The notes under the pieces are model-generated. The model was given only the letters and a program-made list of their open reading frames with translations. It had not been told where the DNA came from and ran no database searches. A stretch of 58,119 nt of DNA from Ceratorhiza oryzae-sativae (lineage: Eukaryota > Basidiomycota > Agaricomycetes > Cantharellales > Ceratobasidiaceae): the NCBI GenBank assembly GCA_030998015.1, contig JARWMV010000096.1, positions 1 to 58,119 of the forward strand, read 5' to 3'. A program made the translations under genes and the position numbers. This document shows positions 21,329 through 31,405 of this stretch, piece after piece (positions within the stretch are counted from its first letter, which is position 1; every line of letters starts with the position of its first letter).

Positions 21329-24300
21329 CTTCCCCCCTTCAAGGCACGGGGGTCCTGGGGTGCCTTTGGGTGCGACTTGACATAGTCAGCGATGAGTTCT
21401 GGTGTGTTCACCAGGTCATCATAGGTTAACCATTGTTGCTCGTCGTAACCAAGCCACTTGACATAGTATTCGAAGACGTTAGATCTTTTGTTGTATCGTG
21501 ACTTTATGATCTGTTCCACTTCGAACTCTTCTTTCCCTTCAGGAGTTACCACTGGTGGTGGTGGGGAAACCTGACAGCCATAGGGGTCATCTTTATATTT
21601 GGTCAGGAGCGAGACATGAAACACTGGGTGTATTTTCATGGTTATTGGTAGGTCCAATTTGTAGGCATGTGTGCTGTGTTGTGCTACCACCCTGAATGGT
21701 CCAACTCTTTTGTGGGCTAGTTTCCTGGAGGCCTGCTGTGTCCGTATATTTTTGGTATCAAGCCAGACTTTGTCTCCAACCTTAATAGCTTCAGGAGTCC
21801 GATGCTTCTGGTCGTAGTATTCCTTGATCCTCTGGTTTGCTATTTCCAGGGCTGCTTTAAGTTCGTCATGGCCCTTTTGGAGCCATTCTGCATGGTTGTC
21901 TGCTAAAGGGAGTTCTGGTTCCTCCCTGTCCCCAACTGCTAGCCTTGGGTGGAAACCGTAGTTTGCAAAGAATGGTGATTTGCCTGTTGAGGCGTTAACA
22001 CCATTATTGTAGGCAAATTCAGCTAATGGTAGGAGCGAGACCCAGTCATCTTGTCTGTCTGATACGTAGTGCCTGATGTACCCTTCCACTACTTGGTTGG
22101 CTTGTTCAGACTGGCCATCTGTCTGGGGGTGGTATGCTGTGGAGTAGGAGGGTTTTATATCCAGTCGTTTGTATAAGTGCCTTAAGAATTTGGATGCGAA
22201 GTTGGGGCCACGGTCTGAGATTGTTTTCCGTGGTAACCCATGGAGTTTCCATACATATGTTAGGAACAGGTTGGCGCAATCCATGGCACTGGCTTCCGAT
22301 TGACATGGAATAAAGTGGACCATTTTTGTCAGGCGGTCAACGACTGTAAATATGGCATCAAATCCCTCTGACAGGGGTAGCCCGGTGATCAGATCGTAGG
22401 TAATTTCCTCCCAAGGTTTTTCTGGTGCAGGTATTGGGTTTAAGAGCCCTGGGGGAACTTGGTTGCTGTGCTTGTTCCTGATGCACGACTCGCAGTGTGT
22501 GACATATTCGTTGACTGATTTTTTCATTGATAGCCACGTGTATTTGCGATTTAACAACTCATATGTTCTGAACTGTCCTGGGTGTCCTGCTGCTGGACTA
22601 TCGTGACGGCTTTCAATGACCAGTTTGCGAAGTTCTTTGTTGTTTGGGACGTAGATTCTGCCCTTGTGTCGTAAGAGTCCTTCATCCCATTCCCAATCCT
22701 TGACCTTCTCATTGTCATCTAGGGCTTTTAGCACTTTTGACAGGTGCTCGTCCCCTGGGATAGCGTCCCTAATGAGTTGTTCCAGGTCATGGTCTGGTGT
22801 GATTGCTTGTAACCACAGAGATTTTAATTCCAAAAATTGGTTTTGTGCAAGCAGAGCTTGGCTCTCACCCCCCTCTTTAGGGATGTGCCTTGACAGCCTA
22901 GAGAGTATGTCTGCCCGACCGTTCTTTGCCCCCTCAATGTATAGAATCTTGAATTCAAACCTGGACAGGAACTCATGCCATCTTGTGACTCGGCCATTCA
23001 GTGGCCGGTTTGTCTTCCAGTATTCCAGATTCTTGTGGTTGCAAACAATGTTTACTGGGTGCTCAGCCCCTTCTAGTAGGTGACGCCAGTGTTTGAGGGC
23101 TTTTATAATTGCCAGCATTTCTTTGTTGTAGATATCGTAGTTTCTTTCTGCTGGGACCATTGCTTTGGAATAGTAGGAGATTGGGTGAAGCATTCCGTCT
23201 TCTCCATATTGCAATAAAACAGCACCTGTGGCATAGCCTGAGGCGTCTGTTTCTAAGATAAATGGTTTGCTGGGTTCTGGCTGAATTAAGAGGGGTGCTT
23301 CTTTCAGTTTCTGTTTTAGCAGATTCCACGCCCGATCCCTTTCTTCTGTCCATTCCCACTTGGTGTCTTTTTTGACAAGTTCGTAGAGGCATTTTGTGAT
23401 TTTTGAGAAGTCTTTTATGAAGTGCCTTAACCAGTTTGCAAACCCCAACCCTTCCAGGACTTCAGTTGGGTTTGTAGGGGTTGGCCATTCAACAGCCTTT
23501 TCAACCTTGGCCGGGTCTACTTTAATCCCTTGGGGGGTTACTACTATTCCCAGGTAGTCCACCTCAGTGACGTCAAAAACGCATTTCTCCAGGGCGCAGT
23601 ATAGACCGGCCTTTTGAAGCCGGCGCAAGACTTCTCTGACATGTTCATCGTGTTCTTCCTGGTTCTTTGAAAATACTAATATGTCGTCCATGTAAATTAC
23701 AACGTAAATGCCTTCGATGTCCTGGAATTCTTCTCGGATCATGGCCATGAAGGTTCCTGGTGCATTCTTTTGACCAAATTGCATGACCAGGGGCTCATAC
23801 AGCCCGTATTTGGTCTTGAAAGCAGCCTTCCATTCATCTCCTTCCCGAATTCGTATGAGGTTGAAACCCCACTTTAGGTCAAACTTGGTGAATATCTTTG
23901 CCCCCCGCAGAGTTTCCACAATATCATTGATGCGTGGGAGCGGGTACACATTGGAGACAGTCATTTCGTTTAGCCGCCGGTAGTCGATGCACATGCGCAG
24001 CTTTCCATTCTTCTTTTTAACAAATATGACTGGAGATGCCATTGGTGACCTTGAGGGTCTGATATGCCCTGCTTTCAGTTGACGATCCAAGGTTTTGCGC
24101 AATTCTGCATCTTCCTTGACACCCACACTATATATGGGACCATGCCTTGGCTTGGCATCCGGCTTTAAATCTATTTCCATATCCCACTTCCTATGGGGTG
24201 GTAGTGGTTGGACGTTGTCTTCTTCAGCAAATATTTTCTGGAATTCTTTATATTTTGTTGGGAGGGAGTCTAGGGAGTCCAGCTGAAGCTCCTTAGGTTC

Positions 24301-24846
24301 ATTTGCACGCACGTGCAAGGGTTTTGTGATACAATGCTTCAGGCATATTGGCGAGTCGAACTTCATATCTTTTCCATCCCAATCAATGTTGGGGTTATGG
24401 AATTTGAGCCATGACATGCCCAGGACTAGATCATTTTTGCCGACGTTCACAACATAGGCACTGAGGATTTCTCGGTGCTCTTGGATGCACAGCTCAAAGG
24501 TGCAGTAGTGGGTCACAGACCCAGAGTCTATCTCCCTTCCATCGATTACCCTCAGTTTCTTGGGTGTTTTTAGGGCAACGGTAGGAATACAGTATTGTTT
24601 AACCAAATCTTCATGTATAAATACTGACGTGGCCCCTGAGTCGATCATGGCCCATCCGTTGAATTTTTTCATGTTATATGCAGACTTGTGTTCGGGGGTT
24701 ATGCGCAGAGGGAATGCATGAAAGAAAAACTGCAGTTGTGATTGGTTTCCTAACGACATACATTCCATTTCCATATTCTTATTTTCATTATGCGCATTTT
24801 GTAACATAGCGCCCAAGACCGCCCCCCTGGCACGGTTTGAGCTCAT
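21316..24846 (-). CDS. Gypsy-2 pol polyprotein with chromodomain
   Basis: One uninterrupted frame of 1176 residues from ATG 24846. In order: aspartic protease (MIDSGATSVFIHED, about residue 68; LVLGMSWLKFH), RT with VIYMDDILVFS (about residue 390), RNase H (LETDASGYATG, KEMLAIIKALKHW), H2C2 zinc site (HDSPAAGH...HCESC), integrase core with intact DDE residues (FTVVDRLTK upstream Asp, ISDRGPNFAS, PQTDGQSEQ), GPY/F module (KRVGPFRVVAQH) and a C-terminal chromodomain (EFEVEQIIKSRYN...VKWLGYD). One oddity is CNHKNLEY where the RNase H family normally has Asp before His, an Asp-to-Asn change at a catalytic position. The start overlaps the gag stop as ATGA. Confidence 0.95.
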   Translation of the reverse strand: MSSNRARGAVLGAMLQNAHNENKNMEMECMSLGNQSQLQFFFHAFPLRITPEHKSAYNMKKFNGWAMIDSGATSVFIHEDLVKQYCIPTVALKTPKKLRVIDGREIDSGSVTHYCTFELCIQEHREILSAYVVNVGKNDLVLGMSWLKFHNPNIDWDGKDMKFDSPICLKHCITKPLHVRANEPKELQLDSLDSLPTKYKEFQKIFAEEDNVQPLPPHRKWDMEIDLKPDAKPRHGPIYSVGVKEDAELRKTLDRQLKAGHIRPSRSPMASPVIFVKKKNGKLRMCIDYRRLNEMTVSNVYPLPRINDIVETLRGAKIFTKFDLKWGFNLIRIREGDEWKAAFKTKYGLYEPLVMQFGQKNAPGTFMAMIREEFQDIEGIYVVIYMDDILVFSKNQEEHDEHVREVLRRLQKAGLYCALEKCVFDVTEVDYLGIVVTPQGIKVDPAKVEKAVEWPTPTNPTEVLEGLGFANWLRHFIKDFSKITKCLYELVKKDTKWEWTEERDRAWNLLKQKLKEAPLLIQPEPSKPFILETDASGYATGAVLLQYGEDGMLHPISYYSKAMVPAERNYDIYNKEMLAIIKALKHWRHLLEGAEHPVNIVCNHKNLEYWKTNRPLNGRVTRWHEFLSRFEFKILYIEGAKNGRADILSRLSRHIPKEGGESQALLAQNQFLELKSLWLQAITPDHDLEQLIRDAIPGDEHLSKVLKALDDNEKVKDWEWDEGLLRHKGRIYVPNNKELRKLVIESRHDSPAAGHPGQFRTYELLNRKYTWLSMKKSVNEYVTHCESCIRNKHSNQVPPGLLNPIPAPEKPWEEITYDLITGLPLSEGFDAIFTVVDRLTKMVHFIPCQSEASAMDCANLFLTYVWKLHGLPRKTISDRGPNFASKFLRHLYKRLDIKPSYSTAYHPQTDGQSEQANQVVEGYIRHYVSDRQDDWVSLLPLAEFAYNNGVNASTGKSPFFANYGFHPRLAVGDREEPELPLADNHAEWLQKGHDELKAALEIANQRIKEYYDQKHRTPEAIKVGDKVWLDTKNIRTQQASRKLAHKRVGPFRVVAQHSTHAYKLDLPITMKIHPVFHVSLLTKYKDDPYGCQVSPPPPVVTPEGKEEFEVEQIIKSRYNKRSNVFEYYVKWLGYDEQQWLTYDDLVNTPELIADYVKSHPKAPQDPRALKGGSVMN

Positions 24847-26234
24847 TCTTTTACCGACTCATCGTCGGTTGTTTCTACATCCTCAACCACTGCCTCGTAT
24901 CCTGACATCTTAGCTGAGGGGCATTTGGCTGCAATATGACCCCGTCCTCCACAGTTATAGCAGGTATTCGTCCCCTTTCCTTTTCCTGCGCTATCCAGAT
25001 CCATTGCGTCTGGATCCTTTGCCTTTGGGGCCGCCGGCGGATGGTTATCCTTCTTTATGTCCTTGAAGGATTCTTGTACGTTGGCATTACTGCCATCGTA
25101 ACGAATGGTTGGAACCGTGAAGCCCTTTGCATTGGGGCCAATGGCTACAATTTGACCTTTTACAGCCCTGCCATCCTTAATCTTGTATATGCGTTCCCCA
25201 TTCTTGAACTTCTCCTTTTGGGGAGCGCTTTGGGGGTTATTTGTGGGCCTGCTAGTCGAAGCATTGTTGCTGCTGGACTTATTACCCCCATGAGATGTCC
25301 TCTTGCTACCGAAGGAAATGAGGTGGCAGTCAATTTCCAGGGCCCGCTGTGTGAGCTGGGCAAATGTTTTTGTGCGGGGATCATAGTTTTGGGCCACCAT
25401 GCTATCCGTTATGTCTGACGACAGGCCATCATAGAACTGATCACGCATGGCGGCATCGTTGTAGTTGAGGCCTGTGGAATATAAGTTGAATAGGGTGAGG
25501 TAGTCCTGAACTGTCTTGGATTGTTTCAACTTCCGCCACTTGTCGCGGTTATTTTCGGTGCGGTTCAGATCTCCATATCGGGTAGTAAATTCTTGCCAGA
25601 ATAAATTGGCATCGTGGAGCCAGGGGATCGCAGTTCCAGGGTTGAGAATTTCGAATTCTTCATATGAGTTAACCCATTCAGCTGCTGACCCTTCGAGATA
25701 AGAGGTGATGAAGGCAACCACTTGGTCGGCCGAGTGTCCACTCATGTTTGTATTGATATATCGGGCACAGGCGATTCTGAATGAGATGGCGTCTTCCCGT
25801 TTGGTGCCATCAAATTTTTGAGGGGTGGCCATCTTAACCTTTGCAGTCGATCCTCCAGAGGGAGCAGGTGCTGCTGGTTGTGGTTGGACTGTACCAGTGG
25901 GAGCTTGTACTTGAGCAGCGCCTGAGCCACCCATGGTGGTGTTGATTTGCGATTCAATGCACGTGATAGTAGTTTGGAGAATGGCTAACATTCCCACTAA
26001 GTTGTTGACATTGGTGGCTAGTCCGGCCACGTCCGCATCTATTTTCGTCTGATTCGTGGTAAGCTTGGCCTCGAGTGAATCTGTGTAGGTTTTATTATTG
26101 TGTTTGACGTCCCCAATATCATTTTGGAGATTATTGGTTCGCTCTCACAGTTCGTCCATTGATCGAAGCATATAGATGACCTTATCTTCATCAGACATAT
26201 TCGCCCAAGCAGGGGCAGGAGGTTGTGACGCCAT
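24843..26234 (-). pseudogene. Gypsy-2 gag with zinc knuckle, nonsense at codon 30
   Basis: The natural start is ATG 26234 (MASQPPAPAWANMSDEDKV). Codon 30 is TGA (26147-26145), after which the frame is open to the stop at 24843, giving an intended length of 463 residues. After a helical N-terminal region comes a Retrotrans_gag domain (AISFRIACARYINTNMSG ... AAEWVNSYEEFEIL ... LFWQEFTTRYGD) and a CCHC knuckle, CYNCGGRGHIAAKC, near the C-terminus. The stop overlaps the pol ATG. The single nonsense codon, probably from TGG, is the main reason to doubt that this young copy is autonomous. Confidence 0.88.
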
Positions 26235-26257
26235 TTCAGAGAAGGTTTGATAAAATT

Positions 26258-27198
26258 TTAAAGGCGACGGAGACGGTAAGGAAGTACAGGGAATTGGGAA
26301 TTGTTTTGGTAATATAGGATTTCTTTCCCCCGCACGAGTCTATAAATTTCGAAGTTTCTGATCCCCGCAAACCTTAGCCAGGTATCGTCCAAGTCCCAAC
26401 TTTTGGTGTCTTGGCAACGGTATGGGCACTCCACCCTCTTCAATTTAGTTTGATCCCGCAGGAGTGTCTCCTTGGGGAGGATTGGCTTGGGCTGCTGGAA
26501 AGGATGTTTCTTCCTGAATTGGCGAGCCCGTGCCACTTAGAAAGGTGGGGTGAGGAAGGTCTGACGGCGTTGAGAAGACGGGGAAGGCGTACTTGTGGGG
26601 TTCAACTGTTTCTCGGACTATGGCTTCTAGTCTGAGATGGTCTTGGAGGAGGGATAGGTAGTCCTCCTGGTGTTCGCGCAAACGCTCAGTTAAGTATGCG
26701 CAACGGGCCTCGGCTTCGTGAAGTTTTTCACGGGTTTCTTCGTACTTATTCCGGTAATAACGGTACCTGTCTTGGAAGTTTTCGATAGTGTTTAACAGGT
26801 GACGAAGAAGCTGTTGACCGAGGTTCTCCAGCTTAGAGCTGGTTGCGAGGGATGGTGTAGTAATAAAGGAATTTGTCCTTCTTAGGACAATAAGGGCAGC
26901 GCGCGGGGAAGGTGGCTTTGTTTGGCCGATGGCAGATCTTGCACTCAGGGGCACCTGGCTCGGTGACGAAGGCTTGTTGGGCACGTCTGACTCTCTGGGG
27001 GCGGACTTTGATAATTACTACTTGGTTAAAATCGATGTGCCCTGCTTCTTCAAGGATACTTTCGACCGAGTTGAGGGTGAAGCAGTGGATCGATAGGTGT
27101 CCGAACCACCCACACAGACAGCAGCGCTGATCTTCTGTAAAAGGTTGTGCCACTTGAGGGCCGTGTGTTCTGTCAGAGACGTACTCGAGCAAGAGCAA
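26258..27198 (-). other. Gypsy-2 leader region with extra open frames (zinc-ribbon-like and coiled-coil)
   Basis: Between the PBS and gag, three overlapping minus-strand frames look protein-like. 27198-26833 has paired Cys/His motifs (CCLCGWFGHLSIHC and CKICHRPNK...CPYC). 26984-26445 has a long helical charged stretch (NTIENFQDRYRYYRNKYEET, then AEARCAYLTERLREHQEDY). 26536-26258 ends 24 bases before the gag start. They overlap in different frames, so splicing or frameshifting would be needed to join them. I do not recognise the proteins. An accessory ORF upstream of gag is uncommon in chromoviruses. Confidence 0.45.
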
Positions 27199-27502
27199 GA
27201 TAAAAGGAAAAATAGACCCTTTCCTGAGTCTATGGGAATAGGAAGGTGACCTCCGTTGCTCAGCTACTTAAGGGCAATGAGCAACCCCACCTCTTGTTGA
27301 CGAAAGAGATTAGAGAACCGAAGCTTGTTACGACGTGTGAGGGACCTGGCTATGCAAGGTTTCACAGAGGCGCATATAGGGCAACGATATCTCGTGACTG
27401 TGGATAGGTGGAGTGGGATTGGGGAAGGCAACAAGGAGTTATCTCGAGACGACGCCAACGGCGTTCCAAACGTATCCCAGACGACACTGAGACTTACGAT
27501 TG

Positions 27503-27517
27503 TCAAGAACTTGACCT
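27503..27517 (-). promoter_or_regulatory. Gypsy-2 self-priming PBS
   Basis: On the minus strand AGGTCAAGTTCTTGA lies two bases after the 5' LTR and is exactly complementary to TCAAGAACTTGACCT in the LTR (27600-27586), which begins 33 nt after the TATA box TATATAAA (27633-27626). Fifteen base pairs is more than the 11 known for Tf1. Confidence 0.75.
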
Positions 27518-27519
27518 GA

Positions 27520-27894
27520 TGTTGACGACGACAAGTCAGGCGACGAGGAAATAGTCAGAGAATAAAAGAACTTGTATTCGACGAGAGGTCAAGTTCTTGA
27601 GGAGTCCTCTGCGAACTTGACCTGGTTTATATACATAGTACGAGCCACATCATAACAAACACATCCGTACAGTGAGTCATGACAGATAAGAGATAGAAGC
27701 AGTAGAAGCGACTGCGGAACTGCGGAATTTCACATCAGAGTTGAAATACATCTCGGTTACCGGTCCGGAACATTCCCTGAATCACATGACACAGATATAC
27801 CATAAATGGCAAGTATGTTTTGAAGATGGTCTCATAAAATGTAGTAAATCGAGAAAATATTGTAAAGTGGATGTATGCGTGTCAGTTCATGACA
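27520..27894 (-). repeat. Gypsy-2 5' LTR
   Basis: 375 bp. In element orientation it holds TATATAAA, then hairpin arms AGGTCAAGTTC and GAACTTGACCT (plus-strand positions 27613-27623 and 27586-27596). Essentially identical to the 3' copy. Confidence 0.95.
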
Positions 27895-29078
27895 CATGCC
27901 CTCTATGCAATTGGCACATGATACTTGTGCATACAGACCTGCAAAACATTATTCACCTCAAAAATAGCAACCTCACTCACAGTCTCAAAATTGCTACCCC
28001 CAAATCAGTCCCACTCAACCCAAATTTTGATTGCCTAGGATGTGTACAAGCCAAATCTCACACATGTCCATTTGGTACTATTGCCATCAAAACCCCTTGT
28101 GAAATTGCTGATCTCATTTACTTGGATGTCTGGGGACCAGCCCCAATCAACTCTATCCATGGGAGTAGATATTATATCATTTTTGTCAATGCTGCCACTT
28201 GTTTTACTTTTGTAAACTTCATGTGCAAAAAGAGCAGGGCTGTAGACCAATATGTTGCACTAGCTAACTGTATTCACACCCAAAAAGGGCAGGAGATCAA
28301 GTGCATACACTTCAACAACAGCAAGGAACTCATCAACCAATGCTTATGTGAATTCTGCAACAAAACTGGGACTGAAATCACTACCACTGCACCTTACTCA
28401 TCTGTGCAAAATGGCCCTGCCAAACATGCACATCACACCTTAACTGAATGTGCTCATGCCATGATACACAGCCACTCAAATACTTGCAGAAAGATCTATC
28501 TGTGGCAAGAAGCTGTTGCTTATGCAAATCTAATAGGCAACAACATGCCACACAAAATCCGAGGAGAATGCTGCATCCCCCAAGTCAAAATGTTCAACAA
28601 ACCAATCAATATGTCTTACTTTCAACTTTTTGGCACAACATGCCATGTTCTCATACAGTCTAAGGGGCACTCAAAACTTGAAGCCAAGACCCACCAAGCC
28701 ATATTTACAGGGATTGACAGAAACTCCAGTGGAGTTTGGTGTTACCTTGCTTGGCCTGATTGTGTGATCTGCACTTTGCACAATGTTTATTTCCTGCACC
28801 ACCTCCCTGATCTGATCTCACCTGAATCACCAGCCCCTATTGCGTCACCCAAAGAACCTGATGATCTACTGAATGAAAAATGGGTTCAAGTCTTTGCACC
28901 AAGTGAGGGGGAGATGGGCATTGGCCCTGAAGCACCACAACCCACGCATATAGCCACTCAGCCCAAAGAATCGACCAGCCAGGCTCAGGGGGAGCCTTCT
29001 GCATTGTCACAATCTACTCCTCCACCTACTGCTCCCATCTCTACTGCTAGTGTCGAACCCACTGAGCATTTGCATTGA
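27895..29078 (+). pseudogene. copia integrase, active site changed
   Basis: Continues in frame from 20953 after Gypsy-2 and one CATGC copy are removed. It begins with the pre-integrase zinc segment (NWHMILVHTDLQN ... CLGCVQAKSH) and the integrase core: DLIYLDVWGPAP with the first Asp; FNNSKEL where the family has Asp-Asn (Asp to Asn); and NGPAKHAHHT where Glu is normal (Glu to Lys). Both codons fit a CpG to CpA change. A hydrophilic linker follows and ends at TGA 29076-29078, probably from CGA. No functional integrase is expected. Confidence 0.85.
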
Positions 29079-31088
29079 CCTGCTGCCATGCCTACCACAT
29101 CTGAGCCCTCTGATTGCATTATCCCTGGCATAACCGGCCGTACCACAAGAACACAAGCATGCACTGGCAATAACCCCTATTACCATGAACAACTCAATGA
29201 GAAATCCAAACCTGAATGTGTACTCTGGCTCCAGGCACTCGACGATATGCATACTTGCTCCAGTTCTTACATACGCAACCCCAACAAAGTCTATCACATC
29301 GATACAACCATCATTGGGGGCCATGCACATTGCTCACAGCTACCCGAGCACATACACACCTGTTTTCTTACTCTAGGATCAAATCGTGACAACGACATGC
29401 CATGCTACAATGCTTGGGCTGCCAAACATTTCACCTCACTCGCCCAACCTGACCTAGTCGACTCCGATTCTCCTAGATGGTTGGATGCTCTTCGATCTGA
29501 CCACCGTGAAGACTGGATCGCTGCACTAGACGCTGAATTTAAGCAGCTGCAGAAACAAAATGTCTATAAGGTCATCCATTGTCACAAAGTACCACGTGGC
29601 CAACAAATACTCACCTCAGGCCCAGTACTGAAGATCAAACGAGACGCTGACAGTAACGAGGTTCGTCTAAAAACGAGACTAGTGATCCACAGGAATCAAC
29701 AAATCGCTGGCCTCACATATAATGAAACCTTCTCCAACACCCCCGATCTCGCATATATCCGTACTATATTCGCTCTTGTCACTTACGCTGATTTTGACTG
29801 CCATATGGTCGATGTTACCGGCGCATACACTCACGCGCCGATGGACATTCCTCTCTACGTTGAGTTTCCTGAAGGTTATGGCAAAGGCGGACCAAACCTC
29901 ATGCTCGTCACTCAGGCTCTCTACGGCTCGCATCAAGCCGGGCATCTATGGGAGGTTTTCAGGAATAGCAAGTTTACTGCCATCGGCTATCGTCCGTCCG
30001 CCAAGGACGCCTCTATTTTTACCCGCATGAAGGATGGCGTCTACTCGATCATTATATGTTATGTTAACGATTTTGTTATCTGCTGCACAGCCGGACACAT
30101 CGAAATTATCAAGCAGGAAATCCTAGGTTTATTCGACTGTAAAGATCTTGGCGAGACTCGTCTCTTTCTCGGTATCGCTATTACACACGATCGCGCCCTT
30201 CGTACGCTCACCCTTACCATGGAGTCTTACATCAAGTCGATCGTAAAGCTCGCCGACCTCGAAAATGCCACTCCCGCTACCACTCCTATGTCAAATACTA
30301 TGCCACCACTTGAACCGTCGACCAAGAACATCGATTTTCCATATATCACGTAACTCGGCCGACTATTCTGGATCTCTCGATGTGTTCGACCAGATATTGC
30401 CTTCGCTGTAGGCATGCTCGCTCGTCACTCTACTTGCTACGGCGCCGCACATATAAACGTCCTGAAACGTGTACATCGCTACCTGGCTACAACGGCGAAA
30501 ATCGGACTTACATACGACGGCAATAAACCATTCTATGAAGTAGCTTACGCCGACTCGGACTTCGCGACTCAGCATGACCGCAAGTCGATATCCGGCTGTA
30601 TCATCATTCTAGCCGGCGCCGCCGTCTGCTGGCTTACTAAACGCCATTCGTCCGTCGCCCTGTCGACTATGGAAGCCGAAACGGTCGCATGCTGCCACAC
30701 CGCGAAAGAGCTCAAGGCCATCGCGCAGTTCCTGGATGACATCGGCATTAAGTATTCGTCACCTACGCCATCGCTGATACTATGCGACAATGAATCGGCG
30801 ATCGAATCCGCGCACAACCCGACGAACAAAATGCGCACGAAACACATCGACATGCCGTACAACTTTGTTCGAGACGAAATCCACAAGAAAAATCTTACGG
30901 TATCGTTCATTCCGTCCAAAGAAAACCTCGCCGATGCACTTACCAAGCCACTCAACTACGATCAACATTGGTACCTCGCCAATTCGTTTCTGGGTATCCA
31001 CGAACGCCGCCACGCTGACGCACTTGGCCTATCTTTTCCTCACGCGCTCTTAGCGCAGGACCTCGAGTCCTTCTTCTTTTCTCTTTAA
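29079..31088 (+). pseudogene. copia reverse transcriptase and RNase H
   Basis: The same reading frame after the TGA. RT segments are clear (DSPRWLDALRSDHREDWIAA, KTRLVIHRNQQIAG, MVDVTGAYTHAPM, ALYGSHQAGHLWE). The catalytic box reads CYVNDFVI, Asn replacing the first Asp of the usual YVDD. A TAA at 30351-30353, from CAA by one change, interrupts the frame before RNase H (YADSDFA, STMEAETVACC, LILCDNESAI, RTKHIDM), whose acidic residues are kept. The frame ends at 31088, 28 bases before the 3' LTR. This half is CpG-rich, in sharp contrast to the integrase half. Confidence 0.9.
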
Positions 31089-31116
31089 GTCTCATCGCTG
31101 CTCGTTTTAGGGGGAG

Positions 31117-31400
31117 TGTTGAACGATCCCGCGCATATATATCGAGGTTATATCGATATTTTACCCTTCCTTTGTCTCGCGTCCGATATTATGTGTTTTA
31201 TCACCTTTTGTACTGTCTCTCTCTCGTATACACGCCGATGTACTGCCTGAGATTATCCGTTGTATTCTATATATAAGCGAATGTACATGTCGCTCCAACC
31301 TCGGCGGCGTTCTCCCCACTCATATCCAACGGGCTCAATCCGCTTCATTTACCTGCGCTAAGTCTTAACTGGGGCGCATTTATTCTTTTGCGCTTCAACA
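31117..31400 (+). repeat. copia 3' LTR
   Basis: 284 bp, TGTTGAACGATC to CGCTTCAACA, preceded by TTTTAGGGGGAG and followed by TSD GAAGG. It keeps about 25 CpG sites lost in the 5' LTR. Confidence 0.96.
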
Positions 31401-31405
31401 GAAGG

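Larger units (their letters stand above)
20954..27894 (-). mobile_element. Gypsy-2: young chromovirus LTR retrotransposon
   Basis: Two 375-bp LTRs (20954-21328 and 27520-27894) differ, by my reading, at a single base (TGTCGACG against TGTTGACG), so the insertion is recent. The TSD is CATGC (20949-20953 and 27895-27899). The element reads on the minus strand: 5' LTR on the right, self-priming PBS, a 1.3-kb leader with extra open frames, gag, then pol overlapping gag by four bases. The PPT GGGGGGAAG is adjacent to the 3' LTR. CpG content is normal, unlike the surrounding DNA, so it arrived after the CpG loss there. Confidence 0.96.
6544..31400 (+). mobile_element. Ty1/copia LTR retrotransposon, host of the nested insertions
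   Basis: The two LTRs are 284 bp each with TGTTGAA...TTCAACA ends, and the element is flanked by GAAGG at 6539-6543 and 31401-31405. A primer-binding site follows the 5' LTR and the polypurine tract TTTTAGGGGGAG precedes the 3' LTR. The internal order is gag, protease, integrase, RT and RNase H, which is the copia order. Removing three insertions (6629-7934, 8410-19020, 20954-27899, each with one TSD copy) leaves about 5994 bp, a normal copia size. Reading frames join exactly across the Gypsy-1 and Gypsy-2 sites once one TSD copy is removed. The element is dead: it has a gag frameshift, stop codons, and changed integrase and RT active sites. Confidence 0.95.

Noticed and set aside
26258..26536. 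Calling the 92-codon leader ORF a definite gene
   Set aside because: It overlaps another protein-like frame in the same DNA and no shared evidence decides between them.
6544..31400. Ectopic recombination between two different copia copies as the cause of the CpG difference
   Set aside because: The GAAGG duplication is intact on both sides, so simple recombination between two insertions is unlikely; local gene conversion remains possible.
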